The position numbers and the translations under genes were made by a program. From Qipengyuania sp. JC766 (GTDB lineage Bacteria > Pseudomonadota > Alphaproteobacteria > Sphingomonadales > Sphingomonadaceae), in contig NZ_JBFEFL010000001.1 in assembly GCF_040717445.1 (NCBI RefSeq), positions 1,364,001 through 1,428,000 on the forward strand: a DNA stretch of 64,000 bases. The letters are read 5' to 3'. Below are positions 54,824 to 62,778 of this stretch, piece after piece. The notes beneath the pieces are model-generated. The model worked only from the letters and a program-made list of their open reading frames with translations, searched no databases and had not been told where the DNA came from. The stretch's first letter is position 1; each line of letters starts with the position of its first letter.

Positions 54824-56176
54824 ATGGAATTCGACCCCCGCATCTTCATGTTCGTCCTGTTTGGGCTCGGCATGATGCTCGCCGTCGGTCTCGAGAAATG
54901 GCTTCTCAGATACTGGCTTTCGCTCCCGATCGCGTATGTGGGCGTCGGCTATCTCGTCTTTTCCCTTCCGCTGGGCATGCCGACGTTCAATCCGGCGACC
55001 GACGGGTTCGACGCGCTGACCTTGGAATACGTGACGGAGTTCATCGTCATCGTCTCGCTGATGGCGGCCGGTATCGCGATCGACCGCCCGGTCAGCTGGA
55101 CGAACTGGCGGCAGATATGGCCCCTGCTCGCGATCGCGATGCCGCTGACGATCCTCGCGGTGGCGTTGCTAGGCTGGTGGGGCCTGGGGCTCGTTCCGGC
55201 CAGTGCGATCCTGCTCGGCGCGGTCCTTGCGCCCACGGATCCGGTGCTGGCCCGAAGCGTCCAGGTCGGGCCGCCCGGTGAAAGCCAGCGCCACGACGTG
55301 CGCTTCAGCCTGACGACGGAAGCCGGCCTGAACGACGGGCTGGCATTCCCCTTCACCCATCTCGCGATCGCGGTTCTGGGCATGACGGCCCTGTGGCCCG
55401 GCCTGATCGAGTGGGCTGCACTTGACCTCGTCTGGCGCATCGCCGCCGGCTGCGCGGTCGGATACGGCGTGGGACGGCTGGGGGCGTGGTACGTGTTCGA
55501 GCGGGAAGCGGACGCGCCGATCGAAGACGTCGAACAGGAGCGGCCGAGATATTCCACGAGCGAAGGCCTCATCGTGCTCGGCACGCTGCTGCTGGCTTAC
55601 GGTGCAGCGGAACTGGTCAACGGATACGGCTTCCTCGCCGTGTTCGTCGGCGCCGTCACGGCGCGGCAGCGGGAGAACGCCAGCCGGTACCACAAGATCA
55701 GCCATCACTTCATCGACCAGATCGAGCAGATCGTCCTCGTCGCGGTCCTCTTCGGATTCGGGGCGATGCTGGCCGGCGGCGTGCTCGATGCGCTGACCTT
55801 GCCGGCGGCCGCCATCGCCGCCGCGCTGGTATTCGTCATCCGGCCCATCGGAGGCCTGCTGGCGGAAAGCCTCAGCGGGCTACCCTGGCAGGGGAAGCTC
55901 GCCGTCGCGTTCCTGGGCGTGCGCGGAATGGGCTCGATCTACTACCTCGCCTACGGACAGACCCATGGCGACTTCCCCCAACTCGCCTTGCTGTGGGCGA
56001 CGGTCAGCTTCGCGATCCTGCTGTCGATCGTGGTCCACGGGATCGTGTCCGGCCCGTTCATCGCGCTGGTGGAAAGGCGCAACTGGCACATTCATGTCGG
56101 CATGGAACCGACCATGGACGCGCTCTCGCCCGAACCGCGGCGCGAGGTAGAGATAGAAAAATCGGGCAGGACCTAG
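54824..56176 (+). CDS. CPA1-type cation:proton antiporter
   Basis: 450-residue inner-membrane protein of the NhaP/NhaG (CPA1) type with about 12 helices. The ion-site motif [11 protein letters not shown] lies in helix V region, [13 protein letters not shown] carries the conserved Asp/Asn and [15 protein letters not shown] a conserved Arg region. Probably exchanges Na+ or K+ for H+. A charged tail ([18 protein letters not shown]) ends it. The stop lies in the loop of the following hairpin. Confidence 0.88.
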   Translation: MEFDPRIFMFVLFGLGMMLAVGLEKWLLRYWLSLPIAYVGVGYLVFSLPLGMPTFNPATDGFDALTLEYVTEFIVIVSLMAAGIAIDRPVSWTNWRQIWPLLAIAMPLTILAVALLGWWGLGLVPASAILLGAVLAPTDPVLARSVQVGPPGESQRHDVRFSLTTEAGLNDGLAFPFTHLAIAVLGMTALWPGLIEWAALDLVWRIAAGCAVGYGVGRLGAWYVFEREADAPIEDVEQERPRYSTSEGLIVLGTLLLAYGAAELVNGYGFLAVFVGAVTARQRENASRYHKISHHFIDQIEQIVLVAVLFGFGAMLAGGVLDALTLPAAAIAAALVFVIRPIGGLLAESLSGLPWQGKLAVAFLGVRGMGSIYYLAYGQTHGDFPQLALLWATVSFAILLSIVVHGIVSGPFIALVERRNWHIHVGMEPTMDALSPEPRREVEIEKSGRT

Positions 56177-56192
56177 AGGTCCCGCCCGATTT
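56154..56192. terminator. Bidirectional terminator between antiporter gene and trigger factor
   Basis: 16-bp stem 56159-56174 with 56177-56192, one mismatch. On the minus strand it is followed by TTTTTCTAT, a good tail for trigger factor; the plus-strand tail is weaker. The stop codon of the antiporter gene is in its loop. Confidence 0.75.
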
Positions 56193-56213
56193 CGATAACC
56201 CGGTTTTGAAGAC

Positions 56214-57851
56214 TTACTTGGCGGTCGTCTTCTTGGCGGCCGGCTTCTTCGCAGGCGCCTTCTTGGCAGCAGCCTTCTTGGCCGGTGCCTTCTTTTCGGA
56301 AGCGTCGTCGGCCTTGGCCGCCGGCGCCTTCTTGGCGGCCGGCTTCTTGGCCGGAGACTTCTTGGCGGGGGCTTTCTTGGCGGGCGCCTTTTCGCCCTCG
56401 TCGCCGGCAGCCTTGGCTTCGGTCTTCTTGGCTTCCGCCTTTTTCGCCGGAACCTTCTTAGCGGGCGCCTTCTTGGGAGCGGCCTTCTTGGCCGGAGCCT
56501 TGGCCTTTTCGGCCTCGGCGTCTTCTTCCGCCTCGATCGCGGCTTCCAGTTCCTCGCGAGTCACTTCGCGCTCTTCGATCTTGGCCTTTTCGAACAGGAA
56601 GTCGACGACCTTGTCTTCGTAAAGCGGCGCACGGAGCTGCGCGGCTGCCATCGGCTCGTCCTTGATGTACTGGATGAAGCGCTCACGGTCCTCGGCGCGG
56701 TATTGCTGCGCGGCCTGCTGCACGAGCATGGACATTTCCTGCTGCGTGATCTGGACGTTGTTGGCCTGCCCGATCTCGGACAGCAGCAGGCCGAGCCGCA
56801 CGCGCCGTTCGGCGATGCTGCGGTAATCGTCCTTCTCTTCCTCGATTTCCTTCAGGGCCTTGTCCGGATCCTCTTCCTTGGCGGCTTCCTGCTGGAGCTG
56901 CTGCCAGATCTGGGAGAATTCGGCCTCGACCATCTTCTCGGGCACCTCGAAGTCGTGGCCGGCGGCCAGCTTGTCGAGCAGCTGGCGCTTCATCTGGGTG
57001 CGGGTAAGACCGTTGGTCTCCTGCTCCAGCTGGCCGCGCATCAGTTCCTTGAGCTTGTCGAGGCTGTCGAGGCCCAGCGCCTTGGCGAACTCGTCATCCA
57101 CCTTGGTCTCGTCCTCGACCTTCACCTGCTTGACGGTGACGGCGAACTGCGCGTCCTTGCCCTTCAGGTGCTCGGCCGGGTAATCCTCGGGGAAGGTCAC
57201 GGTGATGGTCTTCTCGTCGCCGGTCTTCACGCCGACCAGCTGTTCCTCGAAGCCGGGGATGAACTGGTTGGAACCGATCACGAGCGGCGCGTCCTCGGCC
57301 TTGCCGCCTTCGAATTCCTCGCCGTCGATGCTGCCGACGAAATCGATGATCAGCTGGTCGCCTTCGGCGGCCTTCTTCGTCTTGGCGGCGTTCTTGTAGC
57401 TCTTCTGACGCTGCGCCAGTTCGCCGATCGCTTCGTCCACGCGCTCGTCCGACACCGGGACCACGAGACGGTCGAGCGTCAGGTCGTCGGTCGAAGGCAC
57501 CTCGATTTCGGGCAGGACTTCCATTTCAACCGTCAGGACGGCGTCCTTGCCTTCCTCATAGTCCTGGTTGAGGTCGATCGCCGGCTGCATCGCCGGACGC
57601 AGCGCCTTTTCGGACAGCAGGCCGTCCACGGACTGGCGGATCGTGTCGTTCACGACCTTGGCGTGCAGCTGCTCGCCGTGCATCTTCTTCACCAGGTTCG
57701 CCGGAACCTTGCCCGGCCGGAAGCCCGGCATGCGCACCTGCGGCGCGATCTTCTTGATCTCTGCATCGACCTTGCCCGCGATTTCATCGGCGGGGATGGT
57801 CACTTCGTAGGAGCGCTTGAGGCCGCTATTGGTGGTCTCTTTGATCTGCAT
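56214..57851 (-). CDS. tig: Trigger factor with long Lys/Ala/Pro-rich tail
   Basis: 545-residue ribosome-bound chaperone; the usual length is about 430-450. The ribosome-binding signature is [15 protein letters not shown] in the N-terminal domain. The FKBP-type PPIase domain is in the middle ([40 protein letters not shown]). The helical C-terminal domain ends near residue 448. After it, residues about 449-545 are a low-complexity tail of [12 protein letters not shown]-type units with one acidic interruption, like histone H1 tails. The gene follows a tRNA-Leu gene on the same strand. Confidence 0.97.
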   Translation of the reverse strand: MQIKETTNSGLKRSYEVTIPADEIAGKVDAEIKKIAPQVRMPGFRPGKVPANLVKKMHGEQLHAKVVNDTIRQSVDGLLSEKALRPAMQPAIDLNQDYEEGKDAVLTVEMEVLPEIEVPSTDDLTLDRLVVPVSDERVDEAIGELAQRQKSYKNAAKTKKAAEGDQLIIDFVGSIDGEEFEGGKAEDAPLVIGSNQFIPGFEEQLVGVKTGDEKTITVTFPEDYPAEHLKGKDAQFAVTVKQVKVEDETKVDDEFAKALGLDSLDKLKELMRGQLEQETNGLTRTQMKRQLLDKLAAGHDFEVPEKMVEAEFSQIWQQLQQEAAKEEDPDKALKEIEEEKDDYRSIAERRVRLGLLLSEIGQANNVQITQQEMSMLVQQAAQQYRAEDRERFIQYIKDEPMAAAQLRAPLYEDKVVDFLFEKAKIEEREVTREELEAAIEAEEDAEAEKAKAPAKKAAPKKAPAKKVPAKKAEAKKTEAKAAGDEGEKAPAKKAPAKKSPAKKPAAKKAPAAKADDASEKKAPAKKAAAKKAPAKKPAAKKTTAK

Positions 57852-57915
57852 GGCCGCTGGTCTTGCTCTTTCGTGTCAATCAGTCTGGTCGATGGAATGG
57901 GGGCATCGGGGAAAC

Positions 57916-58000
57916 TGGTGCGGGCGAAGGGACTCGAACCCCCACATCTTGCGATACTGGTACCTAAAACCAGCGCGTCTACCAATTCCGCCACGCCCGC
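57916..58000 (-). tRNA. tRNA-Leu (anticodon UAG)
   Basis: 85-nt class II tRNA on the minus strand, with CCA encoded. Acceptor arm GCGGGCG pairs with CGCCCGC; the anticodon arm is CTGGT-TTTAGGT-ACCAG, so the anticodon is UAG, reading CUA. The D-loop GGAATTGGTAGACGC and the T-arm GGGTTCGAGTCC are standard, and the variable arm is long as in leucine tRNAs. Confidence 0.95.
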
Positions 58001-58102
58001 AACCCGAACGAAGCCGCGCGCGAGGCAGGCCCCGCGCGGACGAAGCGGTCCCCTTAAGCGGGCGAATTGCAAAGGGCAAGCGATGAACGGAACGCTTTGC
58101 CC

Positions 58103-58128
58103 GGAACACGGGCGCGCCGCCTCGCGTT
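58103..58128 (+). promoter_or_regulatory. EcfG-type (general stress response) promoter of the microprotein cluster
   Basis: GGAAC (58103-58107), 17-base spacer, CGTT (58125-58128), 23 bases before the ATG of the 77-residue protein. It is an exact consensus match and has the same spacing as the motif at 6695. Confidence 0.65.
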
Positions 58129-58151
58129 TGCACAGGGAAAGGACAGTTACG

Positions 58152-58385
58152 ATGCGTGACTACGACGAACCGGAAAAGCCCGCCGACACTCCGCCGGTGA
58201 TCGACCCGGCCACGAAGCCGAAGACCTCGGAAGAGATGGAGGCCGATGGCGAAGCGGAAGAGGCGCTCCTCGAGAGGCAGACCGCCCCTTCCGAAATCGA
58301 AACCGAACTCGGGGTCGAACTTACCGAGCGCAACAGGCGCGACGGCCTCGGCGAAGCCGACCTGGACTCGCTTCCGCCCGACTGA
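58152..58385 (+). CDS. Acidic hypothetical microprotein (77 aa)
   Basis: 77 residues, strongly acidic and Pro-rich at the start (MRDYDEPEKPADTPPVIDPA). The remainder (SEEMEADGEAEEALLERQT ... ELGVELTERNRRDGL) looks mostly helical or disordered. No signal peptide, no membrane helix, no cysteine. AAAGGA precedes the ATG. First gene of a three-gene series with 24- and 50-base gaps. No family recognised. Confidence 0.7.
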   Translation: MRDYDEPEKPADTPPVIDPATKPKTSEEMEADGEAEEALLERQTAPSEIETELGVELTERNRRDGLGEADLDSLPPD

Positions 58386-58409
58386 AACCGACACAAGAGG
58401 ATTACCCGC

Positions 58410-58589
58410 ATGGCTACCCAGCCCGACCCGAACCCCGATACGATCAATCCCGGCTCTCCGAACGAGATGCCGCCCGACAGCGTACCGCCCGAAGCCCCGC
58501 CGTCGCAGCCGGACGAGATCGACCCGCCCGGCCCCGACATCGACAATCCGGGCCGCACGCCGATCGAGACGCCTCCTCCACCGGATTGA
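58410..58589 (+). CDS. Proline-rich hypothetical microprotein (59 aa)
   Basis: 59 residues, about one third proline, with many Asp/Glu and no Lys, Cys or aromatic residue. It reads MATQPDPNPDTINPGSPNEM and ends in TPIETPPPPD, so it is probably disordered. An AAGAGG site lies 9 bases before the ATG, good support for a real gene of this size. It lies between the 77-residue protein gene and the DUF3297 gene. Confidence 0.65.
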   Translation: MATQPDPNPDTINPGSPNEMPPDSVPPEAPPSQPDEIDPPGPDIDNPGRTPIETPPPPD

Positions 58590-58639
58590 GGTGCGGGATT
58601 GGCTTGTGAAGAGCCGGCTCCCGGCATAAGGGCGCGCGC

Positions 58640-58948
58640 ATGAGCGACGATCAGAACCAGCAGGCCGACCAGACGGCGGCCTCCGACACCCCACCGGACC
58701 GCCTTTCCGTGAACCCGCGCAGCGAACACTTCGACGCGGACAAGCTCCAGCGCGGCATCGGGATCCGGTTCAAGGATCGTACCCGGACCGACATCGAGGA
58801 ATACTGCATTTCCGAAGGCTGGGTCCGGGTCCAGGCCGGCAAGACGGTCGATCGCAAGGGTCAGCCGCTGACCATCAAGCTGAACGGCCCGGTCGAGGCG
58901 TGGTACGAAGATCTGGGCGACGAACCGCCGGTCGCGAAAAAAGGCTGA
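58640..58948 (+). CDS. DUF3297 family protein
   Basis: 102 residues. Acidic N-terminus (MSDDQNQQADQTAASDTPPD), then the DUF3297 core: RLSVNPRSEHFDADKLQRGI, GIRFKDRTRTDIEEYCISEG and WVRVQAGKTVDRKGQPLTIK. The family is small, conserved in proteobacteria and of unknown role. Third gene of the microprotein cluster behind the EcfG-like promoter, if transcripts run through the 50-base gaps. It converges with a CHAP-domain gene 9 bases on. Confidence 0.88.
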   Translation: MSDDQNQQADQTAASDTPPDRLSVNPRSEHFDADKLQRGIGIRFKDRTRTDIEEYCISEGWVRVQAGKTVDRKGQPLTIKLNGPVEAWYEDLGDEPPVAKKG

Positions 58949-58957
58949 TTACGACAT

Positions 58958-59758
58958 TCAGTCGTAACGCGAGAGGACATCCACCAGCGGATCTCTCGCC
59001 GCTGGTTTGCGATCCGCTTTCACCGCGACATTGCGCTCCTGCCTGACGGGCTGCGGCTGGACCTTCGCCCTCGGTGCCGGTTGGGCCAGCGTCGCGAAGG
59101 CGTCGGCAAATCCCGTGGACTTGCGCGACCGCGGCTGTTCCGGCGGGCGAGCCGCGCGCGCCTGCTCGGTCTCGGCCTGTGATGCCTTCGCAATTGCCTG
59201 CCCCGTGTTTCCGGTATCGCGGGCGATGCGCTCCAGCGCGCCGGGCTTGCTCTTCGAAGAGTAGATGAAGCCATGGACCGGCCAGGCCGTCTTTCCGAGG
59301 TCCTTGATCGGGGCATACCACACCCGGACCTGGCTCCAGTCGTTGTTCGGCGACACGTCGATCGCCTTCACATTGCGTTCGATCTGCCCCCGTCGCCCGT
59401 TGATCGGCGACCAATTGGCGTGGTCGAGCAGGACCGTGCGGCTATCGATGATCTCGCTGACGGCGGCGACATGGCCCAACCGCATGTTCCCGTGGGGCTG
59501 GAAGGCCATGACCGCTCCGACGCGGGGCGTGTTCCCGCGCTCGTAGCGCCCGGCCGCCTGCCCCCACCACGTATGCGCATCGCCGTAGATCGCGACGCCG
59601 GAGAGCTGCCGCGCATAGGGAACGCACTGGAGATAGGCCGGCAATTCCGCCGCGGGCTGGCTGCGCGATCTTTCGGTCCCTGCAAAATCCTCCGCTCCTG
59701 CTGCAGAGGGGAGCCAAAGAACCGCCAGGCACGGCGCCAGATAGATCGCTCTTTTCAT
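58958..59758 (-). CDS. Secreted CHAP-domain peptidoglycan amidase/endopeptidase
   Basis: 266 residues with a signal peptide (YLAPCLAVLWLPSAAGAED). The CHAP domain (about 36-130) has its catalytic Cys45 in LQCVPYARQLSG and His96 in MRLGHVAAVSEI; GNTPRVGAVMAFQPHG and LLDHANWSP complete the motif set. A long, basic, Ala/Pro/Gln-rich disordered tail follows from about residue 185. Probably cuts peptidoglycan in the periplasm. Start region carries a CtrA-like site. Confidence 0.88.
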   Translation of the reverse strand: MKRAIYLAPCLAVLWLPSAAGAEDFAGTERSRSQPAAELPAYLQCVPYARQLSGVAIYGDAHTWWGQAAGRYERGNTPRVGAVMAFQPHGNMRLGHVAAVSEIIDSRTVLLDHANWSPINGRRGQIERNVKAIDVSPNNDWSQVRVWYAPIKDLGKTAWPVHGFIYSSKSKPGALERIARDTGNTGQAIAKASQAETEQARAARPPEQPRSRKSTGFADAFATLAQPAPRAKVQPQPVRQERNVAVKADRKPAARDPLVDVLSRYD

Positions 59759-59806
59759 GGTGCCTTCTTGAATTTGGTAACCTTGATACCGCGCTGCGAA
59801 ACATGG

Positions 59807-59821
59807 TTAACGGCCCGTTAG
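59807..59821. promoter_or_regulatory. CtrA-like half-perfect site TTAA-N7-TTAG
   Basis: TTAA (59807-59810), 7 bases, TTAG (59818-59821). The CtrA consensus is TTAA-N7-TTAA(C), so one base differs. It is between the CHAP gene and der, in the right place for either. Seen by eye only. Confidence 0.3.
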
Positions 59822-59880
59822 GCTTCGCAATTTCGCGACTTGCGCTTGGGCAAGGCATTCGCCACCTGCTCACCACAGTC

Positions 59881-61311
59881 ATGACACGCAAATCTCAACA
59901 TCCCGCCGGGTCCCTGCCCGAGGTGGTGATCATAGGTCGCCCCAATGTCGGCAAGTCGACGCTGTTCAACCGGCTCGTGGGCAAGAAGCTCGCGCTGGTC
60001 GACGACCAGCCGGGCGTCACCCGCGACCGCCGCATGGGACAGGCGGAGCTTGCGGGGATGCACTTCACCGCCGTCGATACCGCCGGCTGGGAAGACCAGG
60101 ACGAACACAGCCTGCCCGGCAGGATGCGCAAGCAGACCGAGGCCAGCCTGGCCGGTGCCGATGCGGCGATGTTCGTGATCGACGCGCGCGCCGGGATTAC
60201 GCCGCTCGACGAGGAAATCGCGCGCCACCTGCGCAGTTCGACCGTTCCCATCGTACTGATCGCCAACAAGGCGGAAGGCAGGACAGGAGAGGCTGGCGTC
60301 CTCGAAAGCTACGCCCTCGGACTGGGTGAACCCGTCCCCGTGTCGGCGGAGCACGGGGAAGGCATCGCCGACATGTTCGGCGCGCTCTGGCCGCTGATCG
60401 GGGACAAGGTGGAAGCTGCCGAAGCCGCCAGGGAAGCAGCCGATCTTGAAGCGGTGGACGCGGAGGACCGCCCGCTCGGACCGCTGCAACTGGCGATCGT
60501 GGGGCGGCCCAATGCCGGCAAGTCCACTCTCATCAACCAGCTGCTGGGCGAAGACCGGCTGCTGACCGGTCCCGAAGCGGGGATCACACGCGATTCGATT
60601 TCGATCGACTGGAACTGGACCGATCCGCAGAGCGGCGAGACGCGGCAGATCAGCCTGATCGACACGGCCGGCATGCGCAAGCGCGCCAAGGTGGTCGACA
60701 AGCTCGAAAAGCTTTCGGTCGCGGACGGCCTGCGCGCGGTGGACTATGCCGAAGTCGTGGTGCTGCTGCTCGATGCGACGCAGGGGCTGGAGCACCAGGA
60801 CCTGAAGATCGCGGACCGGGTGCTGCAGGAAGGACGCGCGCTGATCATCGCGATCAACAAGTGGGACGTGGCACAGGATGCCAGCCGCCTGTTCAACGGC
60901 ATCAAGGATGCGCTGACCGAAGGGCTCGCGCAGGCGCGCGGCGTGCCGCTGTTCGCCGTCAGCGCCAAGACCGGCAAGGGTCTCGACGCGATGCTCAAGT
61001 CCGCCTTCGAGACCCGTGACAGCTGGAGCCGGCGCGTCCCGACCGCCGCCCTGAACCGGTGGTTCGACGATGCGCTGACCGCCAATCCGCCGCCGGCGCC
61101 CAAGGGTCGCCGGATCAAGCTGCGCTACATCACGCAGGTCGGCACGCGCCCGCCCCGCTTCGTGATCTTCGGCACGCGGCTCGACGCGCTGCCGACGAGT
61201 TACGAGCGGTATCTCGTCAACGGGATCCGCAAGAATCTTGGTTTCGATGCCGTGCCCATCCGGCTGACCCTGAAATCGCCGAAGAACCCGTTCGACAGCG
61301 ACAAGTCATGA
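59881..61311 (+). CDS. der: Ribosome-assembly GTPase Der (EngA)
   Basis: 476 residues with two GTPase domains in tandem and a C-terminal KH-like domain. G1 is GRPNVGKST and GRPNAGKST; G3 DTAGWED and DTAGMRK; G4 NKAE and NKWD. It helps build the 50S subunit. The ATG at 59881 is preferred from the family start, though its ribosome site is not obvious; ATG 59803 would add 26 residues. Confidence 0.97.
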   Translation: MTRKSQHPAGSLPEVVIIGRPNVGKSTLFNRLVGKKLALVDDQPGVTRDRRMGQAELAGMHFTAVDTAGWEDQDEHSLPGRMRKQTEASLAGADAAMFVIDARAGITPLDEEIARHLRSSTVPIVLIANKAEGRTGEAGVLESYALGLGEPVPVSAEHGEGIADMFGALWPLIGDKVEAAEAAREAADLEAVDAEDRPLGPLQLAIVGRPNAGKSTLINQLLGEDRLLTGPEAGITRDSISIDWNWTDPQSGETRQISLIDTAGMRKRAKVVDKLEKLSVADGLRAVDYAEVVVLLLDATQGLEHQDLKIADRVLQEGRALIIAINKWDVAQDASRLFNGIKDALTEGLAQARGVPLFAVSAKTGKGLDAMLKSAFETRDSWSRRVPTAALNRWFDDALTANPPPAPKGRRIKLRYITQVGTRPPRFVIFGTRLDALPTSYERYLVNGIRKNLGFDAVPIRLTLKSPKNPFDSDKS

Positions 61312-61814
61312 TCGAATACCTGTCTCTGACGGGCGAGCTGATCGAGCGCACCTCCAGCACCGTCCGGGTGCAAGAGATCGTCCAGCTGAGCCTGGCACCG
61401 GTCTTCCTGCTCGCCGCGATCGGCGCGGTGGTGAACGTGATGAATTTGCGGCTTACATGGCTGATCGAACGGATCGACCGCATCGAACAGCGGGTCGAAA
61501 AGGGCACGGACGGGCGCCAGGGCGAGGAATTGCCCGCGCTCCGCCAGCGGCAGCATTACGCGGAGCTGGCGGTGAACCTCAGCACTTCCTCGGCGCTGAC
61601 GATCTGCATCGTCATCGCCTCACTATTCGTCAGCGCCTTCATCCGGCCGCAGATCGGCACCTTCGTGGCAATCGCGTGGATCGCCACGATGGCGCAGCTG
61701 TTCGTGGCGCTGGTGCTGTTCCTGCTGGAGACCCGGCTGGCGACGAGCACGGCACGCGAGCGGCGCAAGCGCAGCCGCCGGATCGTGAAGCGCCAGGGCG
61801 AGAGCGATCAGTAG
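61308..61814 (+). CDS. DUF2721 membrane protein
   Basis: 168 residues with three or so helices (LAPVFLLAAIGAVVNVMNLR, ALTICIVIASLFVSAFI, GTFVAIAWIATMAQLFVALV) and an intervening basic/helical loop (RIDRIEQRVEKG). The order matches DUF2721. The ATG overlaps the der stop (ATGA). The 3' end overlaps the convergent bfr gene by 7 bases. Role unknown. Confidence 0.85.
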   Translation: MIEYLSLTGELIERTSSTVRVQEIVQLSLAPVFLLAAIGAVVNVMNLRLTWLIERIDRIEQRVEKGTDGRQGEELPALRQRQHYAELAVNLSTSSALTICIVIASLFVSAFIRPQIGTFVAIAWIATMAQLFVALVLFLLETRLATSTARERRKRSRRIVKRQGESDQ

Positions 61815-62329
61815 CCGCCGGGCCCCTTGGGCGCACCGGCCTTCGTCTCGTCCTCGCCCGCAGGGGCGCTTTGCAACTGGGTGTAATTTTCGATTCCCAT
61901 CCGCGCGATCATGTCGAACTGCGTTTCCAGGAAATCGACGTGCTCTTCCTCGTTCGCGAGGATGTTCTCGAACAGCTGGCCGGACACGAAATCCTTGATC
62001 TCCTGGCAGTAGTCGGCAGCCTCGCGCAGCAGCGGGATCGCCTCCTCCTCGAGCTTGAGGTCGGCCTTCAGGATTTCCTCGACGCTCTCGCCGACCTTCA
62101 GCTTGTGAATCGCCTGGAAATTGGGAAGCGCGTTCAGGAAGAGGATGCGCTCGGCAAGCCAGTCGGCATGCTCCATTTCCTCGATCGATTCCTTGCGCTC
62201 ATAGGCCGCCAGCTTGGTGACGCCCCAGTCGGCAAGCACGCGGTAGTGGAGCCAGTACTGGTTGATCGCGGTCAGCTCGTTCGTGAGCGCCTTGTTGAGA
62301 TAGTCGATGACCTTGGGGTCGCCCTTCAT
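61808..62329 (-). CDS. bfr: Bacterioferritin
   Basis: 173 residues; 24-subunit iron-storage cage. Ferroxidase ligands are Glu18, Tyr25, Glu51 and His54 (EMEHADW), then Glu in LKLEEEAIP and Glu/His in NEEEHVDFLE. The haem-binding Met52 is present, so haem should sit at the dimer interface. The last ~15 residues (APAGEDETKAGAPKGPGG) are a flexible tail. It is transcribed after bfd on the same strand. Confidence 0.96.
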   Translation of the reverse strand: MKGDPKVIDYLNKALTNELTAINQYWLHYRVLADWGVTKLAAYERKESIEEMEHADWLAERILFLNALPNFQAIHKLKVGESVEEILKADLKLEEEAIPLLREAADYCQEIKDFVSGQLFENILANEEEHVDFLETQFDMIARMGIENYTQLQSAPAGEDETKAGAPKGPGGY

Positions 62330-62451
62330 GCGTCGTCTCCTGAACTGGCAGTCATGCCGTCACATGACCGGGAAGCCGCATGGTTGGCAAGCCGGAATGC
62401 AGTGAAAATCGCAGAAATCCGCCTGTTGCAAGCGGTTTGCGTTAGCTGGGA

Positions 62452-62643
62452 TCAGGCAGCGCGGGTGCGCGGGATCGATGCCTCGCGCTCCTCGTGGATC
62501 AGCTCGTCCGCTTCCTCGAGGCAGGTTCCGCAATTGGGTTTCTTGCCGAGCGCCGCATAGACCGCTTCCGCATCGCCCGGAATGACGCGCGCGGCACGGC
62601 GCAGTTCGCATTCCCGGATGGCATTGCAGATGCAGGTGTACAA
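62452..62643 (-). CDS. bfd: Bacterioferritin-associated ferredoxin
   Basis: 63-residue [2Fe-2S] protein that releases iron from bacterioferritin by passing electrons to its haem. The ligands are Cys in YTCICNAIREC (positions 4 and 6) and in KPNCGTCLEEAD (positions 38 and 41), the Bfd spacing C-x-C ... C-x2-C. The start is a TTG at 62643: GAAGGAG (62652-62658) is 8 bases upstream, while an in-frame GTG at 62670 would put that site inside the gene. Confidence 0.93.
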   Translation of the reverse strand: MYTCICNAIRECELRRAARVIPGDAEAVYAALGKKPNCGTCLEEADELIHEEREASIPRTRAA

Positions 62644-62669
62644 GCGAGCGACTCCTTCAGTGCCACCCA

Positions 62670-62698
62670 CCTATATTGCGAGTTATTATCAGTAGCAA
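62670..62698 (-). promoter_or_regulatory. Promoter of bfd with overlapping Fur-box-like site
   Basis: Minus strand: TTGCTA (62693-62698), 17-base spacer, TATAGG (62670-62675). The stretch 62676-62697 begins TTGCGAG, has TTATTATCA in the middle and ends AGCAA, close to Fur boxes with TTGCGA...GCAA arms. It covers the spacer and -35, so iron-bound Fur would block transcription. Confidence 0.55.
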
Positions 62699-62718
62699 GC
62701 GCATTCGTGCGCGCGGGT

Positions 62719-62748
62719 AAAAAAAGACCCCCGGCACCGCCGGGGGTC
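62719..62748 (-). terminator. Terminator of the SPOR-protein gene
   Basis: 10-bp perfect stem 62726-62735 with 62739-62748, loop ACC, followed on the minus strand by seven T. It lies 30 bases after the stop. Confidence 0.9.
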
Positions 62749-62778
62749 AGTCACTCGCTAGGAAGATTGTAAGTCGGC

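Noticed and set aside
57817-58086. Plus-strand open frame across the tRNA-Leu gene
   Set aside because: It is the complement of the tRNA and of the trigger-factor 5' end, with no coding features.
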